Below, in pieces: positions 1 to 5,189 of a stretch of DNA of 5,189 bases (within the stretch, counting starts at the first letter, position 1; each line of letters opens with the position of its first letter). The DNA is taken from positions 1 through 5,189 of the forward strand of contig SLNM01000242.1 in assembly GCA_007133055.1 (NCBI GenBank), written 5' to 3'. The translations under genes were made by a program, and so were the position numbers. Source of the DNA: Lentisphaeria bacterium. GTDB taxonomy: Bacteria > Verrucomicrobiota > Lentisphaeria > Oligosphaerales > PUNB01. Below the pieces are notes generated by a model. That model was given only the letters and a program-made list of their open reading frames with translations, made no database searches and was not told where the DNA came from.

Positions 1-1074
1 AAGGCACTGCTCACACGCGGAGCCAGCATGGCTATCTCGACCGAAAAATGGATCAACAAAGGGTTATGGGTGCTATGCCGGAGCGATGAAGATTATCCCC
101 ATAGGCTCAAGAAACACCTTAAGCGTTTGGCTCCACCGATTCTTTACGGAGCAGGCGACCGCTCCCTGCTTGGCCGGGGAGGCTTGGCGGTAGTTGGCTC
201 ACGCCATATCAACGAAGACGCGGAATCTTTCGCGCGAACTCTGGGGCAGAGGGCGGCACAGGCGGGAATGCCGCTTGTGTCGGGCGCGGCCCGAGGTGTG
301 GACGAAACCGCTATGCAGGGTGCGCTCGAGGAGGGGGGCACTGCCGTCGGAGTCATGGCCGACGGTCTGCTGCGTGCCGCCGTCTCCGGAAAATACCGCA
401 ACTGGATTCGCAACCGCCGATTGGTCTTGATTTCGCCATATCATCCCGAGTCAAGATTCACTGTTGGCAACGCAATGGGGCGGAACAAATACATTTATGC
501 ACTGGCGGAATACGCGACTGTCGTCAATTCAGACTTTGAAAAGGGCGGGACATGGGCCGGAGCTATGGAAGAATTGAAGCGTGAACGAGGGTGCCCAGTG
601 TTCGTCAGAACTGGCAGTGGAGTACCGAAAGGCAACATCGAGCTGATGAATAGAGGAGCAATACCCTTTCCGTCGAACGCATTTTCAGAGAATTTACGAG
701 ATGCGCTGCATGCTGCCACAGTGCCAGCTTCGATTAAATCTGTCCCGGAAGAACAGCCTGCAGCACAAGAAAATATAGGGCATGGCTATACGGAAAGCTT
801 TGCCAGGATTGAATCGAACCCAATGGCGGTAGGTGATTTGTCCGGCGCTTTTCCGGCCTCCATCTATGAGGCAGTGAAACCCCATATTCTCGCTGCCCTT
901 GACCAGCCAAGAAAGCTTGAGGAACTGGCCAGCATCCTGGAAGTTCGCAGGGTACAGTTGCAGGACTGGTTGAAGGTCTTGATGGAAGAAGGCATGGTTG
1001 AATACAGAACCATCGGAAAGACCCGGAAAGTAGTCGCCAGAAAACCGGAGGAAGAACTTAAACTAAGGCATTAA
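1..1074 (+). CDS. DprA/Smf-like DNA-processing protein, accessory type (5' end outside window)
   Basis: A Rossmann-fold DprA/Smf protein. Family members bind single-stranded DNA and load RecA, and divergent forms occur in accessory and defence loci (for example the ShosA-type partner of a phosphoribosyltransferase). Numbering from the ATG at 28: a 'DEDYP' lead-in (20-24), first strand LAVVGSRH (53-60), SGAARGVDETAM (85-96), GRNK (151-154) in place of the usual RNR, and EKGGTWAGA (171-179) in place of the usual SGS-type loop. Residues about 275-340 look like a winged helix (two helices, then a basic TIGKTRKVV strand). The frame is open back to base 1, and KALLTRGASMAISTEKW resembles the region before the Rossmann domain in longer homologues. 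I therefore think the gene starts upstream, although CGGAG at 18-22 could serve the ATG at 28. The stop codon lies inside a 95-bp repeat. The family call is firm; the biological role is inference. Confidence 0.88.
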   Translation, partial: KALLTRGASMAISTEKWINKGLWVLCRSDEDYPHRLKKHLKRLAPPILYGAGDRSLLGRGGLAVVGSRHINEDAESFARTLGQRAAQAGMPLVSGAARGVDETAMQGALEEGGTAVGVMADGLLRAAVSGKYRNWIRNRRLVLISPYHPESRFTVGNAMGRNKYIYALAEYATVVNSDFEKGGTWAGAMEELKRERGCPVFVRTGSGVPKGNIELMNRGAIPFPSNAFSENLRDALHAATVPASIKSVPEEQPAAQENIGHGYTESFARIESNPMAVGDLSGAFPASIYEAVKPHILAALDQPRKLEELASILEVRRVQLQDWLKVLMEEGMVEYRTIGKTRKVVARKPEEELKLRH

Positions 1075-1159
1075 AACAGACGCTAAGATCAGTTTTTAGC
1101 ATGCTCGCCTGCATTACCTCTTTACCATGAGACACTTGAGTTCGGGCGACCAATGATTG
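1065..1159. repeat. 95-bp direct repeat, copy 1, overlapping the dprA stop
   Basis: This stretch matches 1913-2007 at 93 of 95 positions; the differences are T1072/A1920 and T1121/A1969. It begins four codons before the end of the DprA-like gene, counting the stop, and supplies its TAA. At the differing base the other copy has A, which would extend the frame to a second in-frame TAA (1084-1086 here). It contains a weak 5-bp stem, GCTAA/TTAGC at 1082-1086 and 1096-1100, followed by no U-tract, so it is a poor terminator. It ends inside a CCAATGATTG unit. Its identity as part of a named mobile element is unknown to me. Confidence 0.93.
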
Positions 1160-1183
1160 GCGCCAATGATTGGCCAATGATTG
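1150..1183. repeat. Three tandem CCAAT-G-ATTGG palindromes
   Basis: The 11-bp near-palindrome CCAATGATTGG occurs at 1150-1160 and 1163-1173, and as CCAATGATTG at 1174-1183. The junctions themselves form perfect palindromes, ATTGGCGCCAAT (1156-1167) and ATTGGCCAAT (1169-1178). Only one such unit, truncated to 10 bp, is present at the end of repeat copy 2 (1998-2007). The array could be a binding site for a dimeric protein, a recombination end or a slipped duplication; the sequence does not decide between them. Confidence 0.85.
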
Positions 1184-1203
1184 AACGCCACAGAAACATT
1201 GAA

Positions 1204-1413
1204 GTGCCCCTCCAGGGCACAATATCATTCAATTGCAACCCCAGGCGTTGCCTGGGGCTACGATGGAGCCGCCCCTCCGGGGCTAACCCACCGCGCGAAG
1301 CACCTTGGAGTGCGTGCGCTATGCGCCGCTTTCCATTGTACTGCCGGGGACTCCTGCCCGGCGCCCCCTACCGCGCGAAGCGCTTTGGAGTGCGGCGGCA
1401 AGCTCGCTGCCGG
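1204..1413. repeat. Cluster of GC-rich hairpins (dispersed-repeat type)
   Basis: At least five stem-loops lie within 210 bp. They are GTGCCC/GGGCAC (1204-1209 with 1215-1220), CCCCAGGC/GCCTGGGG with a 3-base loop (1239-1246 with 1250-1257), GCCCC/GGGGC (1271-1275 with 1279-1283), GCCGGG/CCCGGC (1343-1348 with 1357-1362), and CGGCA/TGCCG (1396-1400 with 1408-1412). None is followed by a T-run, so these are not ordinary terminators. The style resembles REP-like intergenic repeats that I associate with Verrucomicrobiota-type genomes; that link is from memory. Confidence 0.75.
1290..1394. repeat. 25-bp direct repeat pair, 80 bp apart
   Basis: Bases 1290-1314 and 1370-1394 share ACCGCGCGAAGC, then a variable CCTT/GCTTT core, then TTGGAGTGCG, with 23 of 25 positions identical. 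A related but more diverged stretch follows at 1405-1427 and 1675-1697, built around GCCGGTTC. The pair brackets the GCCGGG/CCCGGC hairpin, so the 80-bp period may be one unit of a dispersed intergenic repeat that has been duplicated. Confidence 0.8.
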
Positions 1414-1510
1414 TTCAGTACGCCTTCATTACTCCTACACCCACTCGTACACTTGTACACCCTGATCGACTGCCATTATTGTAAGCGGATATTCGAGGAA
1501 GCAGAAAGAT

Positions 1511-1654
1511 GACTCCATGACTTCATGTCTTCATGACTCCCAACAGAACCGCAAGCCCAAGACCAAGCCCAAGCAAGGTCACCCGGCCCACAGCCCGAAG
1601 TTACAAGGTCAATTTGTCAGCCTGGAGTCATGAAGTCACCAAGACATGAAGTCA
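1511..1654. repeat. Inverted arms built of 8-bp CATGACTT-like units
   Basis: The left arm holds three tandem octamers, CATGACTT, CATGTCTT and CATGACTC (1516-1539). The right arm (1624-1654) carries their reverse complement: 1518-1531 pairs perfectly with 1641-1654 (14 bp) and 1532-1540 with 1624-1632 (9 bp), leaving an 8-base bulge at 1633-1640 and an 83-base loop. A run of A follows the right arm (1654-1661), so on the minus strand the structure is preceded by T. A shorter outer pair, ACTCGTAC (1443-1450) and GTACGAGT (1662-1669), flanks it. Function is unknown; it could be an element end, operator-like sites, or a structured RNA. Confidence 0.75.
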
Positions 1655-1801
1655 AAAAAAAGTACGAGTAAGTTCGCAGCCGGTTCGGTGCGCTTTGAGG
1701 CACGCTTCGCTGCTCTATGTGCCTACTATGCCAATGGCACCCATGCCAATTGAGCGGGTGGGGTTGCCGCCAGCAAGTGGTCCAGTTCGTTTCTTAACCT
1801 G

Positions 1802-1825
1802 GATACTTGTGGCTGATACTTGTGG
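1802..1825. repeat. Short tandem repeat GATACTTGTGG x2
   Basis: GATACTTGTGG occurs at 1802-1812 and again at 1815-1825, separated by CT, giving a 13-bp period. It falls in the part of the minus-strand open frame that I regard as not genuinely coding. It is probably a small slippage duplication. Confidence 0.7.
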
Positions 1826-1912
1826 TCGGACGAACGCACCAAGCTTATCTGCAAAATCTTGCGAGATATAAACGGCTGTATTTTGCTGTCAGACGCGCTT
1901 AAACGCCAAAAA

Positions 1913-2007
1913 AAGGCATAAAAACAGACGCTAAGATCAGTTTTTAGCATGCTCGCCTGCATTACCTCATTACCATGAGACACTTGAGTTCGGGCGACCA
2001 ATGATTG
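1913..2007. repeat. 95-bp direct repeat, copy 2, at the break in the secreted-protein gene
   Basis: The second copy of the repeat at 1065-1159 lies 848 bp away in the same orientation, with two mismatches. Its right edge (2007/2008) falls inside the open frame that starts at 2139, just after the signal-peptide region, so residues about 45-76 of that frame are translated from the antisense of the repeat. This places the edge of the inserted or rearranged DNA at 2007. The left edge at 1913 follows an A-rich stretch and adjoins no recognisable gene end. Confidence 0.93.
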
Positions 2008-2144
2008 CACCATGCCTGGCAGTTGGGCCGAAGAAAACAAGGGCGTGATGAGGGTCAGAAGAAGGAGCGCCGACAACAGGCCTGAGAACGGCCTGGCCAG
2101 AGGATTCTTCGGACTTGCGTAAGTAGGATGCGAATGCATTTGAT

Positions 2145-2153
2145 CTCTCCTTT
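2145..2153 (-). promoter_or_regulatory. Strong ribosome binding site of the truncated secreted-protein gene
   Basis: On the minus strand the sequence reads AAAGGAGAG, with GGAG seven bases before the ATG at 2139. It is the clearest Shine-Dalgarno match in the window. It is the main reason to believe the short frame behind dxs began as a real gene. Confidence 0.8.
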
Positions 2154-2167
2154 GATAAATAACTGGC

Positions 2168-4066
2168 TTATCCCTGTAAAAGGGTCATGATTTCCTGGGC
2201 GATATGTTCTGGGTTCAGGCCGAATTGACGGCGCAGGTCGGAGACATCGCCCCACGGCACGAATTGATGACGGGGCCAGCCAAAGTTGCGAGTCCTTGCT
2301 TCGGGCAGGTTGGCCAGCTCGCCATTGGCCAGATCGCCCAGGCCGCCGCCGAGGCTGTGGTCTTCGATGGTGACGATGGGCATGGTTTGCGCTTGCTCGA
2401 TCAGGAGCGCGGAGTCGAAGGGCTGGATAAAACGGGTGTTGACCACGGTCGCCTGGATGCCGTTGTCAGCCAGGATAGCGGCTGTTTCGAGGCCAGTGAC
2501 CGTTTCCCGTCCGAGGCACCAGATGGCCAGGTTTTCGCCGGTTCTTACGGTTTCCGCCTTGCCCGGGCGCAGCGGCGCCGACAGGGGTTGTGCCGGTTGG
2601 CCGTCGCAATCATCGCATTTGGGGTAGCGAATGACGCAGGGCTTCGCTGCCGCCACCGCCCATTGCAGCATTTCCCGCAGCTCGCTGCCGTTGGCCGGTT
2701 GAACGACGGCGATGCCGGGGACTGCCCGCCAGAAGCCCAGGTCATGAATGCCGTGGTGGGTGGGACCGTCTGGGACGACACCGGCACGATCCAGACAGAA
2801 GATGACCGGCAGTTTCTGCAATGCCACATCGTGGAAGGCGTAATCGAGCGCTCTTTGCATAAAGGAGGCGTAGATGGCAACGATTGGAACGACCCCCTGG
2901 GTAGCCATGCCGGCGGCGAAAACGACGGCGTGTTCTTCGGCGATGCCGACATCGAAAAAGCGTTGCGGGTATTTCTTTCGGACCACGCCCAGGCCGGTGC
3001 CATCGCACATGCCGGCGGTAATGGCGACCAGGCGCGGGTCCTGTTCCAGCATTCGGCAGAGGTTTTGGCCGAGCGATTCGCCGAAAGAGACTGGGGCGGC
3101 TTTTCGATCCGCGGTCGCGCCTTTGACCGGCCGCCCGGTTTCGGGGTCGAAACGGCCGAGGCCGTGATAGCTGGCGGGGTCGTTTTCGGCTGGCTTGTAG
3201 CCATGGCCTTTTTCGGTCAGCACGTGAATCAGCAGCGGTTGACTGTCCAGCGGTTTCAGGCGTTCGAAGGTGCCGATCAGCTCCTCGATGCTGTGGCCGT
3301 TAAGCGGACCGATATAACGAAACCCCAGCTCCTCGAAAAACACACCGTCTAACAGTATTCCTTTGGCCCCTTCCTGAAACCGGTGGATCAGCCGGTGTAA
3401 CCAGCCGCCGACCATGGGGATGCGCCCGATGGTGCGGGACACCACTCCCTTCATCCGATTGTAGCGGTGGTCGGAAATGATGCGATTAAGATAATGGGAG
3501 AGAGCGCCGACATTGGGGGAGATCGACATTTTATTGTCGTTGAGCACGACAATCAGGCGGTTGGTCGCCTCGATCACACTGTTCAGCCCTTCGAGGGAGA
3601 CTCCGCAGCCCAGGGCGCCGTCTCCGACCACGGCGACCACGCGTCCTTCTCGGTTTTGCCGCTCCCTTGCCACTGCCAGGCCGGTGGCGGCGGAGATGGC
3701 GGTGCCGGCATGGCCGGCGCCAAAGATGTCGAACTTGCTTTCGTCGCGGCTCAGAAATCCGCAGCAGCCCTGGTACTGGCGCAGGTTCTTGAACAGCTCC
3801 CGGCGGCCGGTCAGCAGTTTGTAGGGGTAGGTTTGGTGACCGGTATCCCAGACGATGCTGTCGGCCGGACCGCCGAATACCCGCAGCAGGGCAATGGTCA
3901 GCTCGACCGCGCCAAGATTGGAGGCCAGATGGCCGCCGTTGGCCGAGACCACGCTCAGCAGTTCATCCCTGATTTCCGACGCCAATGTTTGCAGTTGCGC
4001 GAGGGTCAGGGATTGCAGATCCGGCGGAGCATGAATGGTTTCAAGCAACGATTGGTCTTGCTTCAT
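2168..4066 (-). CDS. dxs: 1-deoxy-D-xylulose-5-phosphate synthase
   Basis: Cytosolic thiamine-diphosphate enzyme condensing pyruvate with glyceraldehyde 3-phosphate to give DXP, the first step of the MEP isoprenoid pathway and also a source for thiamine and pyridoxal. I start it at ATG 4066, overlapping the tyrA stop as ATGA. This gives 632 residues (E. coli about 620); a longer frame to 4147 would add 27 unlikely residues inside tyrA. Visible features: GGHLASNLG with H46, DTGHQ with H77, the Mg/ThDP motif GDGAL (148-152) to N178 in LNDNKMSIS, GHGYKPAE (287-294), YHGLGRFDP (300-308), then the pyrimidine domain with VGIAEEHAV, E377 being the catalytic glutamate (E370 in E. coli), and DRAGVVPDGPTHHG. 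The C-terminal transketolase domain with IEDHSLGGGLGD is complete. No truncation is seen. Confidence 0.97.
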   Translation of the reverse strand: MKQDQSLLETIHAPPDLQSLTLAQLQTLASEIRDELLSVVSANGGHLASNLGAVELTIALLRVFGGPADSIVWDTGHQTYPYKLLTGRRELFKNLRQYQGCCGFLSRDESKFDIFGAGHAGTAISAATGLAVARERQNREGRVVAVVGDGALGCGVSLEGLNSVIEATNRLIVVLNDNKMSISPNVGALSHYLNRIISDHRYNRMKGVVSRTIGRIPMVGGWLHRLIHRFQEGAKGILLDGVFFEELGFRYIGPLNGHSIEELIGTFERLKPLDSQPLLIHVLTEKGHGYKPAENDPASYHGLGRFDPETGRPVKGATADRKAAPVSFGESLGQNLCRMLEQDPRLVAITAGMCDGTGLGVVRKKYPQRFFDVGIAEEHAVVFAAGMATQGVVPIVAIYASFMQRALDYAFHDVALQKLPVIFCLDRAGVVPDGPTHHGIHDLGFWRAVPGIAVVQPANGSELREMLQWAVAAAKPCVIRYPKCDDCDGQPAQPLSAPLRPGKAETVRTGENLAIWCLGRETVTGLETAAILADNGIQATVVNTRFIQPFDSALLIEQAQTMPIVTIEDHSLGGGLGDLANGELANLPEARTRNFGWPRHQFVPWGDVSDLRRQFGLNPEHIAQEIMTLLQG

Positions 4067-4971
4067 ACGCTTCTGTGCTTCGAAAAATTTTCCCAGTTCA
4101 GACGCAGGCGGCGAGCCTGCCGCATAAGTTCTCCCAAATCCTGCCATTGGTCATCTTGCAGAGCCTCGACGAATTTTGCCAGCTCAGTCTGAAACTCCCG
4201 GGCCGCCGCCAGCACTTCGCGCTGATTGTGCTCGAAGATGTCCAGCCACATTTCGGGGGAGCCGGCGGCAATTCTGGTCATGTCGCGCAAACCGCCACCG
4301 GTGGCCGGGTAGTTTTGCTCCGACTTCAGGGCGGTCATCGCCAGTGCCGAAGCCAGCAGGTGCGGCAAGTGGCTGGTGCGGGCGACCAGTGCGTCATGCA
4401 ACCTCGGGTCAATGATTTGCGGCCTGGCACCGACCTGCCGCCAGAATTCTGCGAGCAGCCGGACTGCTCCGTCATCCGTTTCCTGGTCGGGGGTCAAAAA
4501 AACGGTGGCCTGCCGATAGAGTTCGGCGGTGGCGGCATTCAGGCCGGATTTTTCCGAGCCTGCCATGGGATGGCCGCCGACAAACCTAACTCCACGCCGG
4601 CTCAGGGACGGGGAAACCGCTGCGACCACTCCGTTTTTAGTGCTGCCGACATCGGTCACCGTGCTTCCCGCCCGCCAGAGGCCTGCGTTGTTTAGGCAGA
4701 AATCAATGGTTGCCTTAACCGGCAGGCAGACCACGGTAAGATCGGCTGCGGGCAGAACTTGATCGACCCGGGTCGATCCCTGATCAATGGCGCCAAGAGC
4801 CAAGGCCTGGTCGATACTGGCCTGGCGCCGGGCAAACGCCAGCACCTGCCGGGCGGCACCTCTTCGACGCAATGCCAGAGCCAGGGACCCGCCCAAAAGG
4901 CCGAGCCCTACAATTGCCACCCGGGGAAAGGCAATCTTGGCGGCGTGGCAGTCTGAATTAGAATTGGTCAT
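4063..4971 (-). CDS. tyrA: Prephenate/arogenate dehydrogenase (tyrosine biosynthesis)
   Basis: Oxidatively decarboxylates prephenate to 4-hydroxyphenylpyruvate, or arogenate to tyrosine, using NAD(P). The 302 residues are a stand-alone TyrA without fused chorismate mutase or ACT domain. Visible: the nucleotide-binding GLGLLGGS (22-29); TDVGSTK (106-112) with S110; GGHPMAGSEKSG (132-143) with the catalytic H134; SHLPHL (200-205) with H201; and GGGLRDMTRIA (225-235) with R233, then W242, nine residues on as in the Aquifex enzyme. After the second strand the sequence is AFARRQ rather than an acidic residue, which as in the NADP-using Synechocystis enzyme suggests NADP preference; this is inference. 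Both ends overlap neighbours by 4 bases (ATGA), which argues for translational coupling in one operon with dxs. Prephenate versus arogenate cannot be told from sequence alone. Confidence 0.95.
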   Translation of the reverse strand: MTNSNSDCHAAKIAFPRVAIVGLGLLGGSLALALRRRGAARQVLAFARRQASIDQALALGAIDQGSTRVDQVLPAADLTVVCLPVKATIDFCLNNAGLWRAGSTVTDVGSTKNGVVAAVSPSLSRRGVRFVGGHPMAGSEKSGLNAATAELYRQATVFLTPDQETDDGAVRLLAEFWRQVGARPQIIDPRLHDALVARTSHLPHLLASALAMTALKSEQNYPATGGGLRDMTRIAAGSPEMWLDIFEHNQREVLAAAREFQTELAKFVEALQDDQWQDLGELMRQARRLRLNWENFSKHRSV

Positions 4972-5189
4972 GGTCTGGGGCGAGGGGGTTGCTTGTTCCT
5001 ATGTTGCTTCCCGGATTTCTTCTTGTTGTTTAGTGCGGCGAACTTGTCTGTCCCCGTTCGAGTTCCCGATTTGCGGTCGCCGGGAGACGCCGCAGTCGAG
5101 TTTGACGGTTTGTCGTTTGGTTTGTTTTTCAACTGCCCCAACTGACTCGGCTTGACGAATGGCTTCCGGTCTTTGGCGGCGGCTTCGAC
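4968..5189 (-). CDS. C-terminal end of an unidentified gene with a basic, disordered tail
   Basis: A minus-strand frame is open from the right edge to a TGA at 4968-4970 that overlaps the tyrA ATG (ATGA). The 73 visible residues are rich in Lys, Arg, Pro, Asn, Gly and Ser, with stretches such as KNKPNDKPSNS, NNKKKSGKQH and a final PPRPRP, and no folded domain. The exact overlap with tyrA is the best evidence that it is real. Basic low-complexity tails are common on RNA-binding enzymes such as RluB/RsuA-type pseudouridine synthases or DEAD-box helicases, but the catalytic part is outside the window, so I do not assign a function. Confidence 0.65.
   Translation of the reverse strand, partial: VEAAAKDRKPFVKPSQLGQLKNKPNDKPSNSTAASPGDRKSGTRTGTDKFAALNNKKKSGKQHRNKQPPRPRP

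Larger units (their letters stand above)
1160..1912. other. Non-coding, repeat-rich segment between the two 95-bp repeats
   Basis: I see no credible gene here. The open frames at 1153-1512 (+) and 1181-1465 (+) run through hairpins and repeats, have no good ribosome binding site, and translate to Arg/Pro/Cys-rich sequence with no recognisable domain. The segment holds, in order: a palindrome array, a cluster of GC-rich hairpins, a 25-bp repeat pair, a set of inverted 8-bp units, and a short tandem repeat. Its right end lies under the 3' part of a chimeric minus-strand frame. It may be a decayed mobile element or a pile-up of small dispersed repeats. Confidence 0.65.
1726..2139 (-). pseudogene. 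Truncated gene for a secreted or envelope protein, 3' part replaced by repeat DNA
   Basis: The frame opens with a strong ribosome binding site and encodes an N-terminal signal peptide: basic residues K11 and R16, a hydrophobic core LLSALLLLTLIT (21-32), and a likely signal peptidase I site after FSSA (35-38) before Q39. The start sits 28 bases behind the dxs stop with no terminator between, so it was probably the next gene of that operon. Genuine coding sequence appears to end near residue 44 (base 2008), where the 95-bp repeat begins. The remaining 93 residues come from the repeat's antisense and low-quality sequence and show no domain. I cannot name the original gene. The alternative, a real 137-residue protein, is unlikely because the same 95 bp also occurs at the end of dprA. 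Confidence 0.6.

Noticed and set aside
1082..1100. Rho-independent terminator after dprA
   Set aside because: The stem is only GCTAA/TTAGC, AT-rich, with no following T-run, and the same sequence occurs in the second repeat copy away from a gene end.
1153..1512. Plus-strand open frames at 1153-1512 and 1181-1465 as small genes
   Set aside because: They run through palindromes, hairpins and duplicated 25-bp units, lack a convincing ribosome binding site and have low-complexity translations.
1065..2007. CRISPR array
   Set aside because: Only two copies of a 95-bp repeat 848 bp apart, and the other repeats are palindromic or tandem without regular spacers.
2204..3352. Long plus-strand open frame of 382 codons
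   Set aside because: It is antisense to dxs, whose catalytic motifs are all in place; the translation has no recognisable domain. GC-rich genes commonly leave such open antisense frames.
4067..4147. Upstream dxs start at 4147, adding 27 residues
   Set aside because: The extension would lie wholly within tyrA coding sequence, while the ATG at 4066 forms an ATGA overlap and gives a normal Dxs N-terminus and length.
3467..4192. Plus-strand frames at 3467-4192, 3985-4695 and 4787-5155
   Set aside because: All are antisense shadows of dxs, tyrA or the partial gene; none has a family signature.

Overview
The window holds a complete two-gene metabolic run on the minus strand, tyrA then dxs. A basic protein precedes it (only its C-terminus is in the window) and a broken secreted-protein gene follows it. 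A DprA/Smf-like gene on the plus strand converges on this run from the left edge. Between the two lies roughly 1.1 kb without an intact gene, full of direct repeats, palindromes and hairpins.

The organism is a bacterium with moderately high GC. The intergenic hairpin-rich repeats, with CCCCTCC-type stems and 'ACCGCGCGAAGC...TTGGAGTGCG' units, resemble dispersed repeats I associate with Verrucomicrobiota/Kiritimatiellota (PVC) genomes. The Dxs and TyrA sequences do not contradict that. The assignment is from memory and tentative.

Layout. 1-1074 (+): DprA-like protein, open at the window's left edge, so its true start probably lies outside. 1065-1159 and 1913-2007: two copies of a 95-bp direct repeat, 93/95 identical. 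The first overlaps the dprA stop codon. The second cuts into a gene behind dxs. 1160-1912: non-coding repeat-rich DNA. 1726-2139 (-): an open frame that begins as a real gene, with a strong ribosome binding site and a signal peptide. It runs into the repeat after about 44 codons, so I read it as a truncated gene fused to repeat-derived sequence. 2168-4066 (-): dxs. 4063-4971 (-): tyrA. 4968-5189 (-): lysine/proline-rich C-terminus of another gene.

The minus-strand genes are tightly packed: partial gene/tyrA and tyrA/dxs each overlap by 4 bases (ATGA), and the truncated gene starts 28 bases after dxs. They look like one operon read right to left. It would link tyrosine synthesis (TyrA) with the first step of the MEP isoprenoid pathway (Dxs). 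The DprA-like gene belongs to a different module. Its variant motifs match the DprA-like proteins found in accessory and defence-type loci rather than the canonical transformation gene. The repeat that ends it also marks the break in the operon's last gene, so the most economical reading is that an accessory segment ending with dprA was inserted or rearranged next to dxs and destroyed the downstream gene.
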